DNA of 23,064 nucleotides. Source: Wohlfahrtiimonas sp. (GTDB lineage Bacteria; Pseudomonadota; Gammaproteobacteria; Cardiobacteriales; Wohlfahrtiimonadaceae). The stretch's first letter is position 1; each line of letters opens with the position of its first letter. Position numbers and translations under genes: made by a program. Positions 1 through 8,399 of this stretch are shown one piece after another. The DNA lies in the NCBI GenBank assembly GCA_030149965.1, contig JASLHB010000061.1, forward strand, positions 1 through 23,064, written 5' to 3'. A model generated the notes under the pieces. It did not search any database. It was not told the origin of the DNA and was given only the letters and a program-made list of their open reading frames with translations.

Positions 1-426
1 TTAACGTACACAGTTGAGCCGGGCAATGAACCGAAGAACGGTACAGTGGTGTTTGATCCAGCTAACCCAGGTGAATACACATACACGCCAAACCCTGATT
101 ACAATGGTCCGGATAACTTCACGGTCACTGTAGATGATGGCAATGGTGGTAAAATCACAGTGCCAGTGACAGTAACTGTAACGCCAGCGACGTTAAAAGA
201 AGATGGTTTCGTGAATGGTGAAATTACGCATAACCTTGACGGTGAAAATTTGACGTATACAGTGGCCGAGCAACCAGTAAACGGTAAAGTTAACGTTGAT
301 CCAAATACTGGTAAATATAGCTATACACCAAACGATAACTATTCTGGCTCAGATTCATTTAAAGTGACTGTGGATGATGGTAAAGGTGGTACAACGGTCG
401 TTGAGGTTCCATTAATCATTAAAGCT
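1..426 (+). repeat. Two tandem Ig/cadherin-like protein repeats in the adhesin
   Basis: The encoded repeats both begin LTYTV, contain a Y-x-YTPN segment, and end in a VTVDDG(N/K)GG turn followed by a beta strand. They are about 60 and 58 residues, separated by a short linker beginning 'PATLKEDG'. The similarity is at protein level; I did not see long identical DNA stretches. The array probably continues upstream of the window. Confidence 0.75.
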
Positions 427-1956
427 GAAGCAGATATGCCATCAATTACAGAATCATTAGCTTCTGATTTCGGAGCATTAACGCTTAATAAATATAGCTG
501 GAAAGAGATTGGCGGAAATAATGATGATGGTCCTATTCGTGGGGGTAAATTAACGATTGGTGGTAAAGTCTACGACTTTAATGATACTTCTAATGGTGGC
601 AGCGGTAAGGTTGGTGATGGCATTAATAAGGATGTTTTAGTTGAAGGGATTAATGCTTTATTTAAGGATCATACCAGTGGTGCTAAGCAATATAAACCAC
701 ATGCAGAAGAAACACATGATTTACAGTCATCATCGATAGATGCAGGTGAAGTTGTGTATATTACAGGTCTTGTGTATTTAGAAAAAGGTAAGACTTATAC
801 ATATGCTGGGCAAGCTGATGATACAGGTATGATCATCATTGGTAATAATATTTCATCTCAGTATGTCAGCTGGAAAACATTAGGTTCTGAAACGACGGGC
901 GAATCAGTCCAAAAAGAATTTACTGTTGAAGATTCAGGTTTCTACGATTTTAATCTCTATGTTTATAACCAAAGTGGTATTGGTAACTATGACTTTAAAG
1001 TGACGGAAAAAGGTGGTGCAGATGTTAAATATTATCAATCCATTGAAGCTGTTCAAAAAGAATTATCTGGCACGCAGTTAGATAATAAAAATGAAGAGAA
1101 AGGCTTTTATGCAATGAAGGATGGCTATGCTGGTCGTGAGAATGATCAGATTAAGCTGAATGTTGAGGCGAAGCTCTCGGATACAGATGGTTCTGAAACA
1201 CTGACTGTTAAATTAAGCAATGTACCAGCAGGCACTAAGTTAACTGTGACAACTGTAGATAAAGATGGCAAAGTGATTGGTACAATGTCCGAAGATGTTG
1301 GCGTTGATGGTACTGTTTCAATTACAGGTGCTCCAGGCGTTACAGAATTCAAAGATTTCACTCTTGCCTTACCAGAAGGTGCTGTAGCAGGTTCGCATAC
1401 GGTGAAACTAGAAGTAACGGCAACAGAAACATCCAATGGTGATTCACAGACTGATTCTATAGATTTTAATCTTGAAGTTTTAGCTGCACCATCATCATTT
1501 TCGGCACTAAGTTTACATGCAGATAACTTGGAAGATGATTTCATTACTGCAAGCGCAGGCGATGATGAAATTAGCACTGGTGCAGGTAATGATACAGTTA
1601 TGTACCAATTATTATCAGGTTTCGATGACAATAATACAGGCGGACATGGCGTTGATACTTGGGTTGATTTTGCCTTAGGTAATCCAGAACAAGATGATAA
1701 TGCCGATATAATCAAGTTCTCAGAGGATTTCTTCAGTGGTTTAACAATGGAAGATTTGATTTCTGATAATAGCGAGATGGTGGGTAAATTCATCACTGTT
1801 GATTATGATGCAGAGACTGAAACAGCAACTATTTCTGTGAATCGTGATGGTGAAGAATCTAAATATGCACCAGAAACATTGTTACATTTGACGCATCAAA
1901 ATAGCCAAGTTACGTTGGATGAATTATTAGATAATCATCAAATCATCATTGGTTAA
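1..1956 (+). CDS. C-terminal part of a giant RTX/LapA-type adhesin (5' partial)
   Basis: Reading frame is open from base 1, so only the last 651 residues of a longer protein are present. Domain order (window residues): two Ig/cadherin-like repeats at about 1-61 and 84-142, each with a YTPN-x-(D/N)Y-x-G-x-D-x-F-x-VTVDDG core; a PA14-like module at about 150-345 with an adjacent Asp pair D273-D274 in 'ADDTG'; a repeat of the 'SDTDGSETLTV...VPAGT' type (about 375-490) common in biofilm adhesins; an RTX nonapeptide-like stretch 'GDDEISTGAGNDTV' (520-533); and an acidic type I secretion tail to the end. No cysteines are seen. Known for the family: these proteins are exported by a LapB/C/E-type machine and mediate surface attachment. 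The three secretion genes follow directly on the same strand, which supports the call. The N-terminal retention module, if any, lies outside the window. Ligand is unknown. Confidence 0.9.
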   Translation, partial: LTYTVEPGNEPKNGTVVFDPANPGEYTYTPNPDYNGPDNFTVTVDDGNGGKITVPVTVTVTPATLKEDGFVNGEITHNLDGENLTYTVAEQPVNGKVNVDPNTGKYSYTPNDNYSGSDSFKVTVDDGKGGTTVVEVPLIIKAEADMPSITESLASDFGALTLNKYSWKEIGGNNDDGPIRGGKLTIGGKVYDFNDTSNGGSGKVGDGINKDVLVEGINALFKDHTSGAKQYKPHAEETHDLQSSSIDAGEVVYITGLVYLEKGKTYTYAGQADDTGMIIIGNNISSQYVSWKTLGSETTGESVQKEFTVEDSGFYDFNLYVYNQSGIGNYDFKVTEKGGADVKYYQSIEAVQKELSGTQLDNKNEEKGFYAMKDGYAGRENDQIKLNVEAKLSDTDGSETLTVKLSNVPAGTKLTVTTVDKDGKVIGTMSEDVGVDGTVSITGAPGVTEFKDFTLALPEGAVAGSHTVKLEVTATETSNGDSQTDSIDFNLEVLAAPSSFSALSLHADNLEDDFITASAGDDEISTGAGNDTVMYQLLSGFDDNNTGGHGVDTWVDFALGNPEQDDNADIIKFSEDFFSGLTMEDLISDNSEMVGKFITVDYDAETETATISVNRDGEESKYAPETLLHLTHQNSQVTLDELLDNHQIIIG

Positions 1957-1981
1957 TGGTTTTTGTAACTAAATGCTAATC

Positions 1982-2023
1982 AAAACACGCTTAAGATCAA
2001 ATGATTCTTAAGCGTGTTTTTTT
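1982..2023 (+). terminator. Strong intrinsic terminator after the adhesin gene
   Basis: Perfect 15-bp stem (1982-1996 with 2006-2020), 9-nt loop, then a T-run. It lies 26 bp after the adhesin stop codon and would separate adhesin transcription from the secretion genes. Confidence 0.9.
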
Positions 2024-2227
2024 ATGTTGAAAGGTTAAAAAAATTGGGCATTTTCGGTGAAGCTAATCTGTGCTTCATTATGATCAGTATGTTATTATGC
2101 CGCGATGTATAAATTTTCATCATTGATTATATTTTACATAGAGTTATCGTTATTTAATTTCTAGTTAGTATGATTTATGTTGTTGATATCAAAATTTAAA
2201 TTATGTTTATGATCTTATAGGTAAGTG

Positions 2228-3631
2228 ATGAAAATACGCTTTACAATCAATAATAAAAAAGTTGTACTTTTAAGTTTATGTAGTGTTTTATTGGCATCTT
2301 GTGCGGAAATGAGCTTGCCGTTTCAAGACAAACCTAAGAATGAGGAAATGCTTCCTGATTATGAGAATAAACCATTGATTAAAGATACGGTTACTCAAAA
2401 ATATCAGTCAGGGAAGAATCAAACAGTATCTTTGAAAGATGCTGCGCAATTAATAGTGTTATTTCACCCTCGTGTATTTCAAGCGAAAGGTAATGAAAGT
2501 ACGGAAGCGCAAATGGTTGAAATTGCAGAAGCTGCATATTATCCACAGATTTCTGGTGGTTTGGGCGCGCGCAGAGAAAATGAGCGATCAACTCGCTATG
2601 ATAAAAAATATATCCAAGATATGAGTGTGAGCATTAATCAAGTTTTATATGATTTTGGAAAAATATCCAGTACTGTGAAAAGTGCTAAATATGCACATTC
2701 AGGCGCAAAAGTGCAGACTAAGATCACGAATGAAGAGTTGATTCACATTTCATCTTTGGCGGTGATTACAGCGGATCGCTCTAAAGAGTTGGGTAGCTTG
2801 GCAAAAGCTCAGGTTAGAAGCGTAGATTCATTAACCAAATTGGTGGAAGAGCGACACGAAAAAGGCGCAAGTAACTTATCAGATGTTTATCAAGCTAAAT
2901 CAAGATTGGATGATGTTTTATCGGAAGAGCTGGATGTAAATGCTCAACATCAGAGCATTATTAAATCTTTGGGCGTGATGATCGGGCAAAAACAGATTAC
3001 AAATGCAAGCGTTGGACAATTGCCTAAAGAATTAGCTGCAGCATGTTCTGTCACACCAACTTGGAATAAAATTCCTGAATATGAATTGGCTAAGATCGAA
3101 GCAGAAAGAGCAGTGGCTGAATTAGAGCGCGCCAAGGCAGATGAATTACCAACGATTTCATTTAATGGCAATACATCAAGAGCATTGAATGCATCGCCAC
3201 GTTATGGCGATCGTTTGGATACTAAAGTTGGCATCAATATTTCTGTACCATTTTATCAAGGTGGTGCATTATCAGCGGGTAAAAAAGTTGCTGAAAGTAG
3301 AATTGAATCTGCTGATGCAAGACGTATGGAAGTTCAAATGGATATTGAGCAGAAGTTAGGCGAAGCACAAGTGAATTTACAAAGCTTGAATCAGAGAAAA
3401 GGATTACTGAATCAAAAAGTCAGTAATTTAAGAAATACAAAAGAATTGTATAAACAGCAATATCTAGAATTAGGCACAAGAACATTGGTTGATCTTTTGA
3501 ATTCTGAACAAGAATTTCATCGTGCGCAAGTGGATGTTGTGAATAATCGTTTTGACATTATTCAAACGCAATTAGAGTGTGCATATCAGCAAGGACAACT
3601 CGCAGAATCGTTAAATATTTATACGGAATAA
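2228..3631 (+). CDS. TolC-family outer-membrane lipoprotein of the type I secretion system (LapE/AggA-like)
   Basis: 467 residues. The N-terminus has a lipoprotein signal peptide: positively charged start, hydrophobic core, and lipobox LLAS-C with Cys25; the +2 residue is Ala, compatible with outer-membrane sorting. The rest is long amphipathic helices typical of an outer-membrane efflux protein, including an 'SVPFYQGGALSAGKKVAES' segment and a late 'LGTRTLVDLLNSEQEF' segment characteristic of type I secretion TolC homologues. It would form the outer-membrane channel for export of the upstream adhesin. An in-frame GTG at 2225 is immediately adjacent; I prefer ATG 2228 because 'AGGT' at 2219-2222 gives 5-nt spacing. 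No convincing sigma-70 promoter was found in 2024-2218; there is a small inverted repeat TGAAGC/GCTTCA at 2058-2077. Family call is firm; role with this adhesin is inferred from context. Confidence 0.88.
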   Translation: MKIRFTINNKKVVLLSLCSVLLASCAEMSLPFQDKPKNEEMLPDYENKPLIKDTVTQKYQSGKNQTVSLKDAAQLIVLFHPRVFQAKGNESTEAQMVEIAEAAYYPQISGGLGARRENERSTRYDKKYIQDMSVSINQVLYDFGKISSTVKSAKYAHSGAKVQTKITNEELIHISSLAVITADRSKELGSLAKAQVRSVDSLTKLVEERHEKGASNLSDVYQAKSRLDDVLSEELDVNAQHQSIIKSLGVMIGQKQITNASVGQLPKELAAACSVTPTWNKIPEYELAKIEAERAVAELERAKADELPTISFNGNTSRALNASPRYGDRLDTKVGINISVPFYQGGALSAGKKVAESRIESADARRMEVQMDIEQKLGEAQVNLQSLNQRKGLLNQKVSNLRNTKELYKQQYLELGTRTLVDLLNSEQEFHRAQVDVVNNRFDIIQTQLECAYQQGQLAESLNIYTE

Positions 3632-3687
3632 GAAAATCTAGTCGCCAAAAAATATTTGCAATTTTAATACTATACTTAATAAATCAG

Positions 3688-3722
3688 AGCACCAAACCTT
3701 AAAAATTTGGTGCTTTGCTTTT
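3688..3722 (+). terminator. Intrinsic terminator after the TolC-like gene
   Basis: Perfect 9-bp stem AGCACCAAA (3688-3696) with TTTGGTGCT (3706-3714), 9-nt loop, followed by an interrupted T-rich tract. It may be partial and let some transcription continue into the transporter gene. Confidence 0.7.
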
Positions 3723-3738
3723 ATGCTGAGGAATATTT

Positions 3739-3777
3739 ATAGATTTAAATATTTTCGCAATCAGTAGTTAAATCTAT
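3739..3777. promoter_or_regulatory. Perfect 10-bp inverted repeat upstream of the lapB-like gene
   Basis: ATAGATTTAA (3739-3748) is repeated in perfect inverse as TTAAATCTAT (3768-3777), with 19 nt between the arms. It lies after the preceding terminator and ends about 9 bp before the ribosome-binding site of the transporter gene. It could be a dimeric regulator operator or form an RNA hairpin. No regulator is identified. Confidence 0.45.
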
Positions 3778-3800
3778 GGATAACTAAAAGGTATAAAATT

Positions 3801-5936
3801 GTGCGAGAAAAAGAAGAAATAGATAGAGCAGAAAATTATAATCATTGGATCGAAGCAACCATTACAGTAGCCAAATCATATCGTTTGGAAGTTTCTAAAG
3901 AGAATATTTCTTTAGCAAGTCAATGGTTGAAAGATGAACCCATTAGCGATGTATTAAGAGGAATCGCAAGACAAGCTGGATTGAGCGTTAGCGTGATTCA
4001 GTTTACAGCGAAAGAATTATCAGTTTGGCGCTTGCCCTTGGTTGTGCAATTCAATGATGGTCAAGTTGCAGTGATAGAAACCATTGATCAAAACAAACAA
4101 GTGGGCATTATTTATAGTGGTGATGGCGGTGTTAAAAGCCAAATCAGCCAGCAAACATTATTAGATAATGTGCAATTAGCAGTTGTGTTGCGTCCATCGC
4201 ATACTGTGCCTGATTCTCGCATTGATGATTATATCAAACCACATGATCAAAATTGGCTAAAGAAATTAATCTTAAGAGACTGGAAGCCTTACGGACATGT
4301 TTTCATCGCATCATTCTTAGTGAATATTTTGGCATTATCAGGAATTTTATTCACGCGCCAAGTTTATGATCGAGTGATTCCTGCGGAATCGTATCCAACA
4401 TTATATGTATTATTCAGCGGTGTTGTAATTGCGATTATCTTTAGTTTTATCTTGCAAAAAATGCGTACTCGAGTGATCGACTTATTAGGTAAACGCGCAG
4501 ATTTAAGGATTTCTGATCGAGTTTTTGGTCATGTGTTACGCATTAAAAATTCTTTTAGACCCAAATCAATCGGCACATTTATTTCTCAAATTAGAGATTT
4601 AGACAACGTACGTGAAATGTTTACGTCCACAACAGTTACAGCATTTGTGGATGTACCATTTTTCTTATTATTCTGCGTGGTGTTTTGGTCATTAGCGGGA
4701 AGTTTAGTATGGATTCCTGTAATTGCAGTGGTTCTAATGGTGCTTCCGGGATTATTGGTGCAAGGAAAATTAAGAGCATTATCTAATGAAGCAATGCGAG
4801 AAAGTTCGCTTCGTAACTCAATATTGATTGAAGCAATCCAAGGCAATGAAGACATTAAAACATTGCAAGCAGAACAGCGTTTCCAGCATCAATGGAATAA
4901 TTATAATGCAGTATTAACCGATGCAAATCTTCGTTTAAGATCATTGACAAGCGCATTAACAGGTTGGACGCAAAGTGTGCAAACAGGCACATTTGCTTTG
5001 ATTGTATTATTCGGAGCGCCAATGGTGATTGATGGTGATTTATCGACAGGTTCATTGATTGCAGCATCTATTTTAAGCGGCAGAATGATCGCGCCAATGG
5101 CAGGATTAACGCAAGTTTTGATCCGTTGGCAGCAAGCGAAATCAGCTTATCATGGTATTAATGAGTTGATGAAATTGCCGGTGGATAATCCAGAAGGTAA
5201 AAATAAAGTTCATAAAAGTGTGATTTTGGGTAATTACAATATTCAAAACGCTAGCTTCTTTTATGGTCAAGACAGCGTAATTCCTGCGTTATTGATTAAA
5301 AAATTAGAAATTAAGCAAGGTGAAAAGATTGCTATTTTAGGTCGCAATGGCGCAGGTAAATCCACTTTGTTACAAGTATTGTCAGGTTTATTAGAACCGC
5401 GCGCGGGCGTTGTGAGTGTGGATGGCGTGAGCTTATCGCATATTGATCCTGCGGATGTTCGTCGAGATATCGGTTTAATGGGACAAGGTTCAGGTTTATT
5501 TCATGGCACGATTCGTGAAAACTTGATGCTCGGAGCACCAATGGCAACAGATGATGCGATTGCAAAAGCATTGAATATTACAGGCACAGAAGATTTTATC
5601 CGTAAATTGCCAACAGGATTGGATCATGTCATTGCAGAAGGCGGACAAGGTTTATCAGGCGGACAAAGACAATCATTATTATTGGCGCGTGTATTGATTC
5701 GCAACCCATATATTTTGTTGCTTGATGAACCAACAGCAGCATTGGATGATGTGACAGAACGACATTTATTGGATGGTTTAAATGCTTGGGTCGCAGATAA
5801 AACAATGTTAGTGGCAACGCATAAAATGAGCATTGTGAATATGGTGGATCGAATTATTGTGATTGATAATGGTCAGATTGTTTTAGATGAATCGAAAGAT
5901 GTAGCGCTGGCTAAATTATCTGGAAAGATCAAATAA
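3801..5936 (+). CDS. LapB-like type I secretion ABC transporter (permease/ATPase) with degenerate C39-like domain
   Basis: 711 residues, usual length for the LapB type I secretion permease/ATPase family. GTG start; 'AAAAGG' at 3786-3791 is the ribosome-binding site. Residues about 1-135 form a C39-peptidase-like domain with no cysteine at all, so it cannot cleave a leader and should only bind substrate. Transmembrane helices start near residue 166 and extend through about 440. The ATPase half has Walker A GRNGAGKST (514-522), signature LSGGQ (618-622), Walker B ILLLDE (638-643, catalytic Glu643) and switch His674. It powers adhesin export across the inner membrane with the HlyD-like protein encoded 15 nt downstream and the TolC-like protein upstream. 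All ATPase motifs are intact. Confidence 0.93.
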   Translation: MREKEEIDRAENYNHWIEATITVAKSYRLEVSKENISLASQWLKDEPISDVLRGIARQAGLSVSVIQFTAKELSVWRLPLVVQFNDGQVAVIETIDQNKQVGIIYSGDGGVKSQISQQTLLDNVQLAVVLRPSHTVPDSRIDDYIKPHDQNWLKKLILRDWKPYGHVFIASFLVNILALSGILFTRQVYDRVIPAESYPTLYVLFSGVVIAIIFSFILQKMRTRVIDLLGKRADLRISDRVFGHVLRIKNSFRPKSIGTFISQIRDLDNVREMFTSTTVTAFVDVPFFLLFCVVFWSLAGSLVWIPVIAVVLMVLPGLLVQGKLRALSNEAMRESSLRNSILIEAIQGNEDIKTLQAEQRFQHQWNNYNAVLTDANLRLRSLTSALTGWTQSVQTGTFALIVLFGAPMVIDGDLSTGSLIAASILSGRMIAPMAGLTQVLIRWQQAKSAYHGINELMKLPVDNPEGKNKVHKSVILGNYNIQNASFFYGQDSVIPALLIKKLEIKQGEKIAILGRNGAGKSTLLQVLSGLLEPRAGVVSVDGVSLSHIDPADVRRDIGLMGQGSGLFHGTIRENLMLGAPMATDDAIAKALNITGTEDFIRKLPTGLDHVIAEGGQGLSGGQRQSLLLARVLIRNPYILLLDEPTAALDDVTERHLLDGLNAWVADKTMLVATHKMSIVNMVDRIIVIDNGQIVLDESKDVALAKLSGKIK

Positions 5937-5951
5937 TATAAAGGAGTATTC

Positions 5952-7175
5952 ATGAATAATATGTCGAAAGACGATCATGTTCTATTATTAGATTATGATG
6001 AAGATAAGCACCGTTACAACGATCAAATCAATGATGCTGAGATTGTTAAATCATCGCGCATCATTTGGCTGAGTTTCTTATTGATGATGGCTTTATTGGT
6101 TTGGTCTTACTTTGCTGTTTTGGTGGAAGTTTCATCAGGCGCAGGGAAAGTTGTACCCACATCGAAAGATCAAGTGATTCAATCTTTAGAAGGCGGAATC
6201 ATCGCAGAGCTTTATGTGAAAGAAGGTGATGTTGTAGAAAAAGACCAAATTCTGGTTCAGTTGGACTTAACAAAAACAGAAGCGAATGTAGAAGAAAGTG
6301 CCGCAAAATATCGTGCAGGTTTAGCAAGCATTGCACGCTTGGAAGCAGAAGTGGATGGCAGTGAGTTAACATTTCCAGATGAATTGAAAAACTTCCCAGT
6401 ACTGACATTAGCAGAAACGCGTTTATACAATACTCGTCAAACAGCTTTGGCGGAATCAGTTGGTAGTTTGCAGCGTTCATTGGAATTAGTTCAAGAAGAA
6501 CTCAAATTAACTAAAGCGCTCGCAAAACAAGGCGCATCGAGTAATGTTGATGTATTGAGATTACAACGACAATTATTTGATCTAGAAATGAAGATCACAG
6601 ATAAACAGTCAGAATATATGGTGAAAGCTCGTGAAGAGCTCAGCCGTACGCAAGCTGATGTAGAATCTTTGGAATCTATTATTAAAGGTCGAGCAGATTC
6701 TTTATCGCGTTTAACTTTAAAATCTCCAGTGCGCGGCATTGTGAAAAATGTGATGCTCACCACAAAAGGCGGCGTTGTGCCACCGAATGGCGAGTTGATG
6801 CAGATTGTGCCTTTGGATGATCAGTTGCTGATTGAAGCTAGAATGTCACCGCGAGATATTGCCTATATCTATCCTGGGCAAGAAGCGAAAGTTAAAATAA
6901 CGGCTTATGATTATGCAATTTTTGGTGGGTTAGATGGCACAGTTAAAGTGATATCTCCTGATACGATTCAAGATGAAGTGAAGCCAGATGTTTTCTATTA
7001 TCGCGTATTTATTTTGACGGATACGGATTCATTAATTAATAAACATACAGGCATTAGTTATCCAATTGTGCCGGGAATGGTTGCATCTGTGGATGTGAAA
7101 TCAGGTGAAAAAACTGTGTATGATTATCTCATGAAGCCTTTTGGCAGAATCGCAGAAGCGATGCGAGAAAGATAA
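5952..7175 (+). CDS. HlyD/LapC-family periplasmic adaptor of the type I secretion system
   Basis: 407 residues. Strong AAGGAG at 5941-5946 and a 15-nt gap after the ABC transporter gene show a translationally close pair. Layout: cytoplasmic acidic N-terminus, one membrane helix (about 37-57), a biotinyl-lipoyl-like half motif 'EGGIIAELYVKEGDVV' near 80-95, a long coiled-coil hairpin (about 110-260), the second lipoyl half starting 'LKSPVRGIV', and a beta-barrel domain to the end, with the 'YPIVPGMVASVDV' segment typical of type I secretion adaptors. It would bridge the inner-membrane ABC transporter and the outer-membrane TolC-like channel. Confident family assignment. Confidence 0.93.
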   Translation: MNNMSKDDHVLLLDYDEDKHRYNDQINDAEIVKSSRIIWLSFLLMMALLVWSYFAVLVEVSSGAGKVVPTSKDQVIQSLEGGIIAELYVKEGDVVEKDQILVQLDLTKTEANVEESAAKYRAGLASIARLEAEVDGSELTFPDELKNFPVLTLAETRLYNTRQTALAESVGSLQRSLELVQEELKLTKALAKQGASSNVDVLRLQRQLFDLEMKITDKQSEYMVKAREELSRTQADVESLESIIKGRADSLSRLTLKSPVRGIVKNVMLTTKGGVVPPNGELMQIVPLDDQLLIEARMSPRDIAYIYPGQEAKVKITAYDYAIFGGLDGTVKVISPDTIQDEVKPDVFYYRVFILTDTDSLINKHTGISYPIVPGMVASVDVKSGEKTVYDYLMKPFGRIAEAMRER

Positions 7176-7178
7176 ACG

Positions 7179-7209
7179 AAAAAGCGGTAATGAATTTACC
7201 GCTTTTTTT
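7179..7209 (+). terminator. Intrinsic terminator after the type I secretion genes
   Basis: Perfect 12-bp stem AAAAAGCGGTAA (7179-7190) with TTACCGCTTTTT (7196-7207), 5-nt loop, ending in a 7-T run. Starts 3 bp after the adaptor stop codon. Confidence 0.92.
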
Positions 7210-7259
7210 ATGTCAGAATTTAGATAATTCAATAAATTATTACCCCATAAACTCGTCGT

Positions 7260-7292
7260 ATGTAAATCTGTAATTATTAATTTGGTTTACAT
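7260..7292. promoter_or_regulatory. BirA-like biotin operator upstream of bioB
   Basis: ATGTAAATC (7260-7268), 15-nt spacer, GGTTTACAT (7284-7292). The right half-site matches the known BirA consensus GGTTTACA, and the left is its inverse with one mismatch. The spacing agrees with the classic TTGTAAACC-N15-GGTTTACAA arrangement recalled for gammaproteobacterial biotin operators. Its position over the bioB promoter supports repression by the biotinyl-AMP-bound BirA. birA itself is not in the window. Confidence 0.85.
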
Positions 7293-7315
7293 TCGTTATA
7301 AATTTAATCTATGAT
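7286..7315 (+). promoter_or_regulatory. bioB sigma-70-type promoter overlapping the operator
   Basis: -35 TTTACA (7286-7291) lies inside the right BirA half-site, and -10 TATGAT (7310-7315) follows after 18 bp. Each hexamer has one mismatch to consensus. The start site would be near 7322, giving a leader of roughly 29 nt to the bioB ATG. Confidence 0.65.
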
Positions 7316-7350
7316 GTGCTCATTCTATTAAATGTGACGAGCAATAAATT

Positions 7351-8313
7351 ATGAGTAAAAAAGTTTGGACGATTGAGGATGCTGAAAGCTTATTTCACAA
7401 GCCATTATTTGAATTACTGTTTCAAGCGCAGCAAGTGCATCGTGAAAATTTTGATCCAACGAAAATTCAAGTAAGCCGTTTGTTATCGATTAAAACTGGT
7501 AAATGTTCAGAAGATTGTAAATATTGTTCGCAAAGCGTGCGTTACGATACTGGCTTGGATGCAGAGAAGTTGATGGAAGTACAAAAAGTCATCGAAGCTG
7601 CGAAGAAAGCAAAAGAAGATGGCGCAAGTCGTTTCTGCATGGGCGCGGCATGGCGCAATCCAAAAGATCGTGATATGCCATATATTCAAAAGATGATCGA
7701 GGAAGTCAAAGGCCTTGGCATGGAAACTTGTATGACTTTGGGCAGCCTAACATCTGAACAAGCGAAAACATTGGCTGATACAGGTTTGGATTATTACAAT
7801 CATAACGTAGATACTTCACCGGAATTCTATGGTGAAATCGTAACAACGCACAGCTATCAAAATCGTTTGGATACTTTGGATCATGTTCGTGAATCAGGTA
7901 TGAAAATCTGTTCAGGCGGAATCATTGGTTTGGGCGAAACTGAGCGCGATCGTGCCTCAATGCTAACTCAATTGGCTAATATGTTAACACCACCAGAAAG
8001 TGTACCAATTAACCGATTAATTCCTATTCAAGGAACACCGCTGGGTGATAATGATCCTGTGGATGATTTTGATTTTGTGCGCACAATCGCTGTTGCAAGA
8101 ATCATGATGCCAAAATCTATGGTGCGTTTATCTGCTGGCCGTGAAAATATGTCATCAGAATTGCAAGCATTGTGCTTCATGGCAGGTGCAAACTCGATTT
8201 TCTATGGCGCTAAATTATTAACAAGCCCAAATGCGGATCAAGATGATGATAATGCATTATTCCAGCGTTTAGATTTAACGCCAGCAGAAAGTCCAATGCT
8301 AGAAAGCTGCTAA
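7351..8313 (+). CDS. bioB: Biotin synthase BioB
   Basis: 320 residues. Radical SAM enzyme that inserts sulfur into dethiobiotin, the last step of biotin synthesis, in the cytoplasm. The radical SAM cluster motif CSEDCKYC gives Cys52, Cys56, Cys59. The ligands of the auxiliary [2Fe-2S] cluster are all present: Cys96 (RFCMGA), Cys127 (ETCMTLG), Cys187 (KICSGG) and Arg259 (MVRLSAGRE), each offset by one from the E. coli enzyme as I recall it. Conserved YNHN(V/L)DTSPEFY and RLIPIQGTPL segments are also present. It is monocistronic here: terminators lie on both sides and no bioA, bioF, bioC or bioD is adjacent. The BirA-like operator upstream implies repression by biotin. Ribosome-binding site is weak. 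Confidence 0.98.
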   Translation: MSKKVWTIEDAESLFHKPLFELLFQAQQVHRENFDPTKIQVSRLLSIKTGKCSEDCKYCSQSVRYDTGLDAEKLMEVQKVIEAAKKAKEDGASRFCMGAAWRNPKDRDMPYIQKMIEEVKGLGMETCMTLGSLTSEQAKTLADTGLDYYNHNVDTSPEFYGEIVTTHSYQNRLDTLDHVRESGMKICSGGIIGLGETERDRASMLTQLANMLTPPESVPINRLIPIQGTPLGDNDPVDDFDFVRTIAVARIMMPKSMVRLSAGRENMSSELQALCFMAGANSIFYGAKLLTSPNADQDDDNALFQRLDLTPAESPMLESC

Positions 8314-8349
8314 ATCATAGAATTATCCCTAAATTGTGTCATTTGTGAG

Positions 8350-8388
8350 AGTGCCCTGAGCGTGATAGAATCAGGGCACTTTCTTTTT
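8350..8388 (+). terminator. Intrinsic terminator after bioB
   Basis: Perfect 10-bp stem AGTGCCCTGA (8350-8359) with TCAGGGCACT (8371-8380), 11-nt loop, then TTCTTTTT. Confidence 0.9.
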
Positions 8389-8399
8389 ATATAAACGAT

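Noticed and set aside
1146..1796. 216-codon open frame on the minus strand inside the adhesin gene
   Set aside because: Low-complexity Ser/Val/Pro-rich translation antisense to a clear domain-bearing coding region; a shadow frame.
2183..2192. TTGATATCAA as an FNR site upstream of the TolC-like gene
   Set aside because: The half-sites have no 4-nt spacer, so it does not fit the FNR/ANR consensus.
3801..4205. Active C39 leader peptidase at the N-terminus of the ABC transporter
   Set aside because: No cysteine in the first 130 residues, so it is a degenerate, non-cleaving domain.
7179..7207. Resemblance of the terminator stem AAAAGCGGT to the Haemophilus uptake signal AAGTGCGGT
   Set aside because: Lacks the TG of the uptake core, and occurs once as an ordinary terminator stem.
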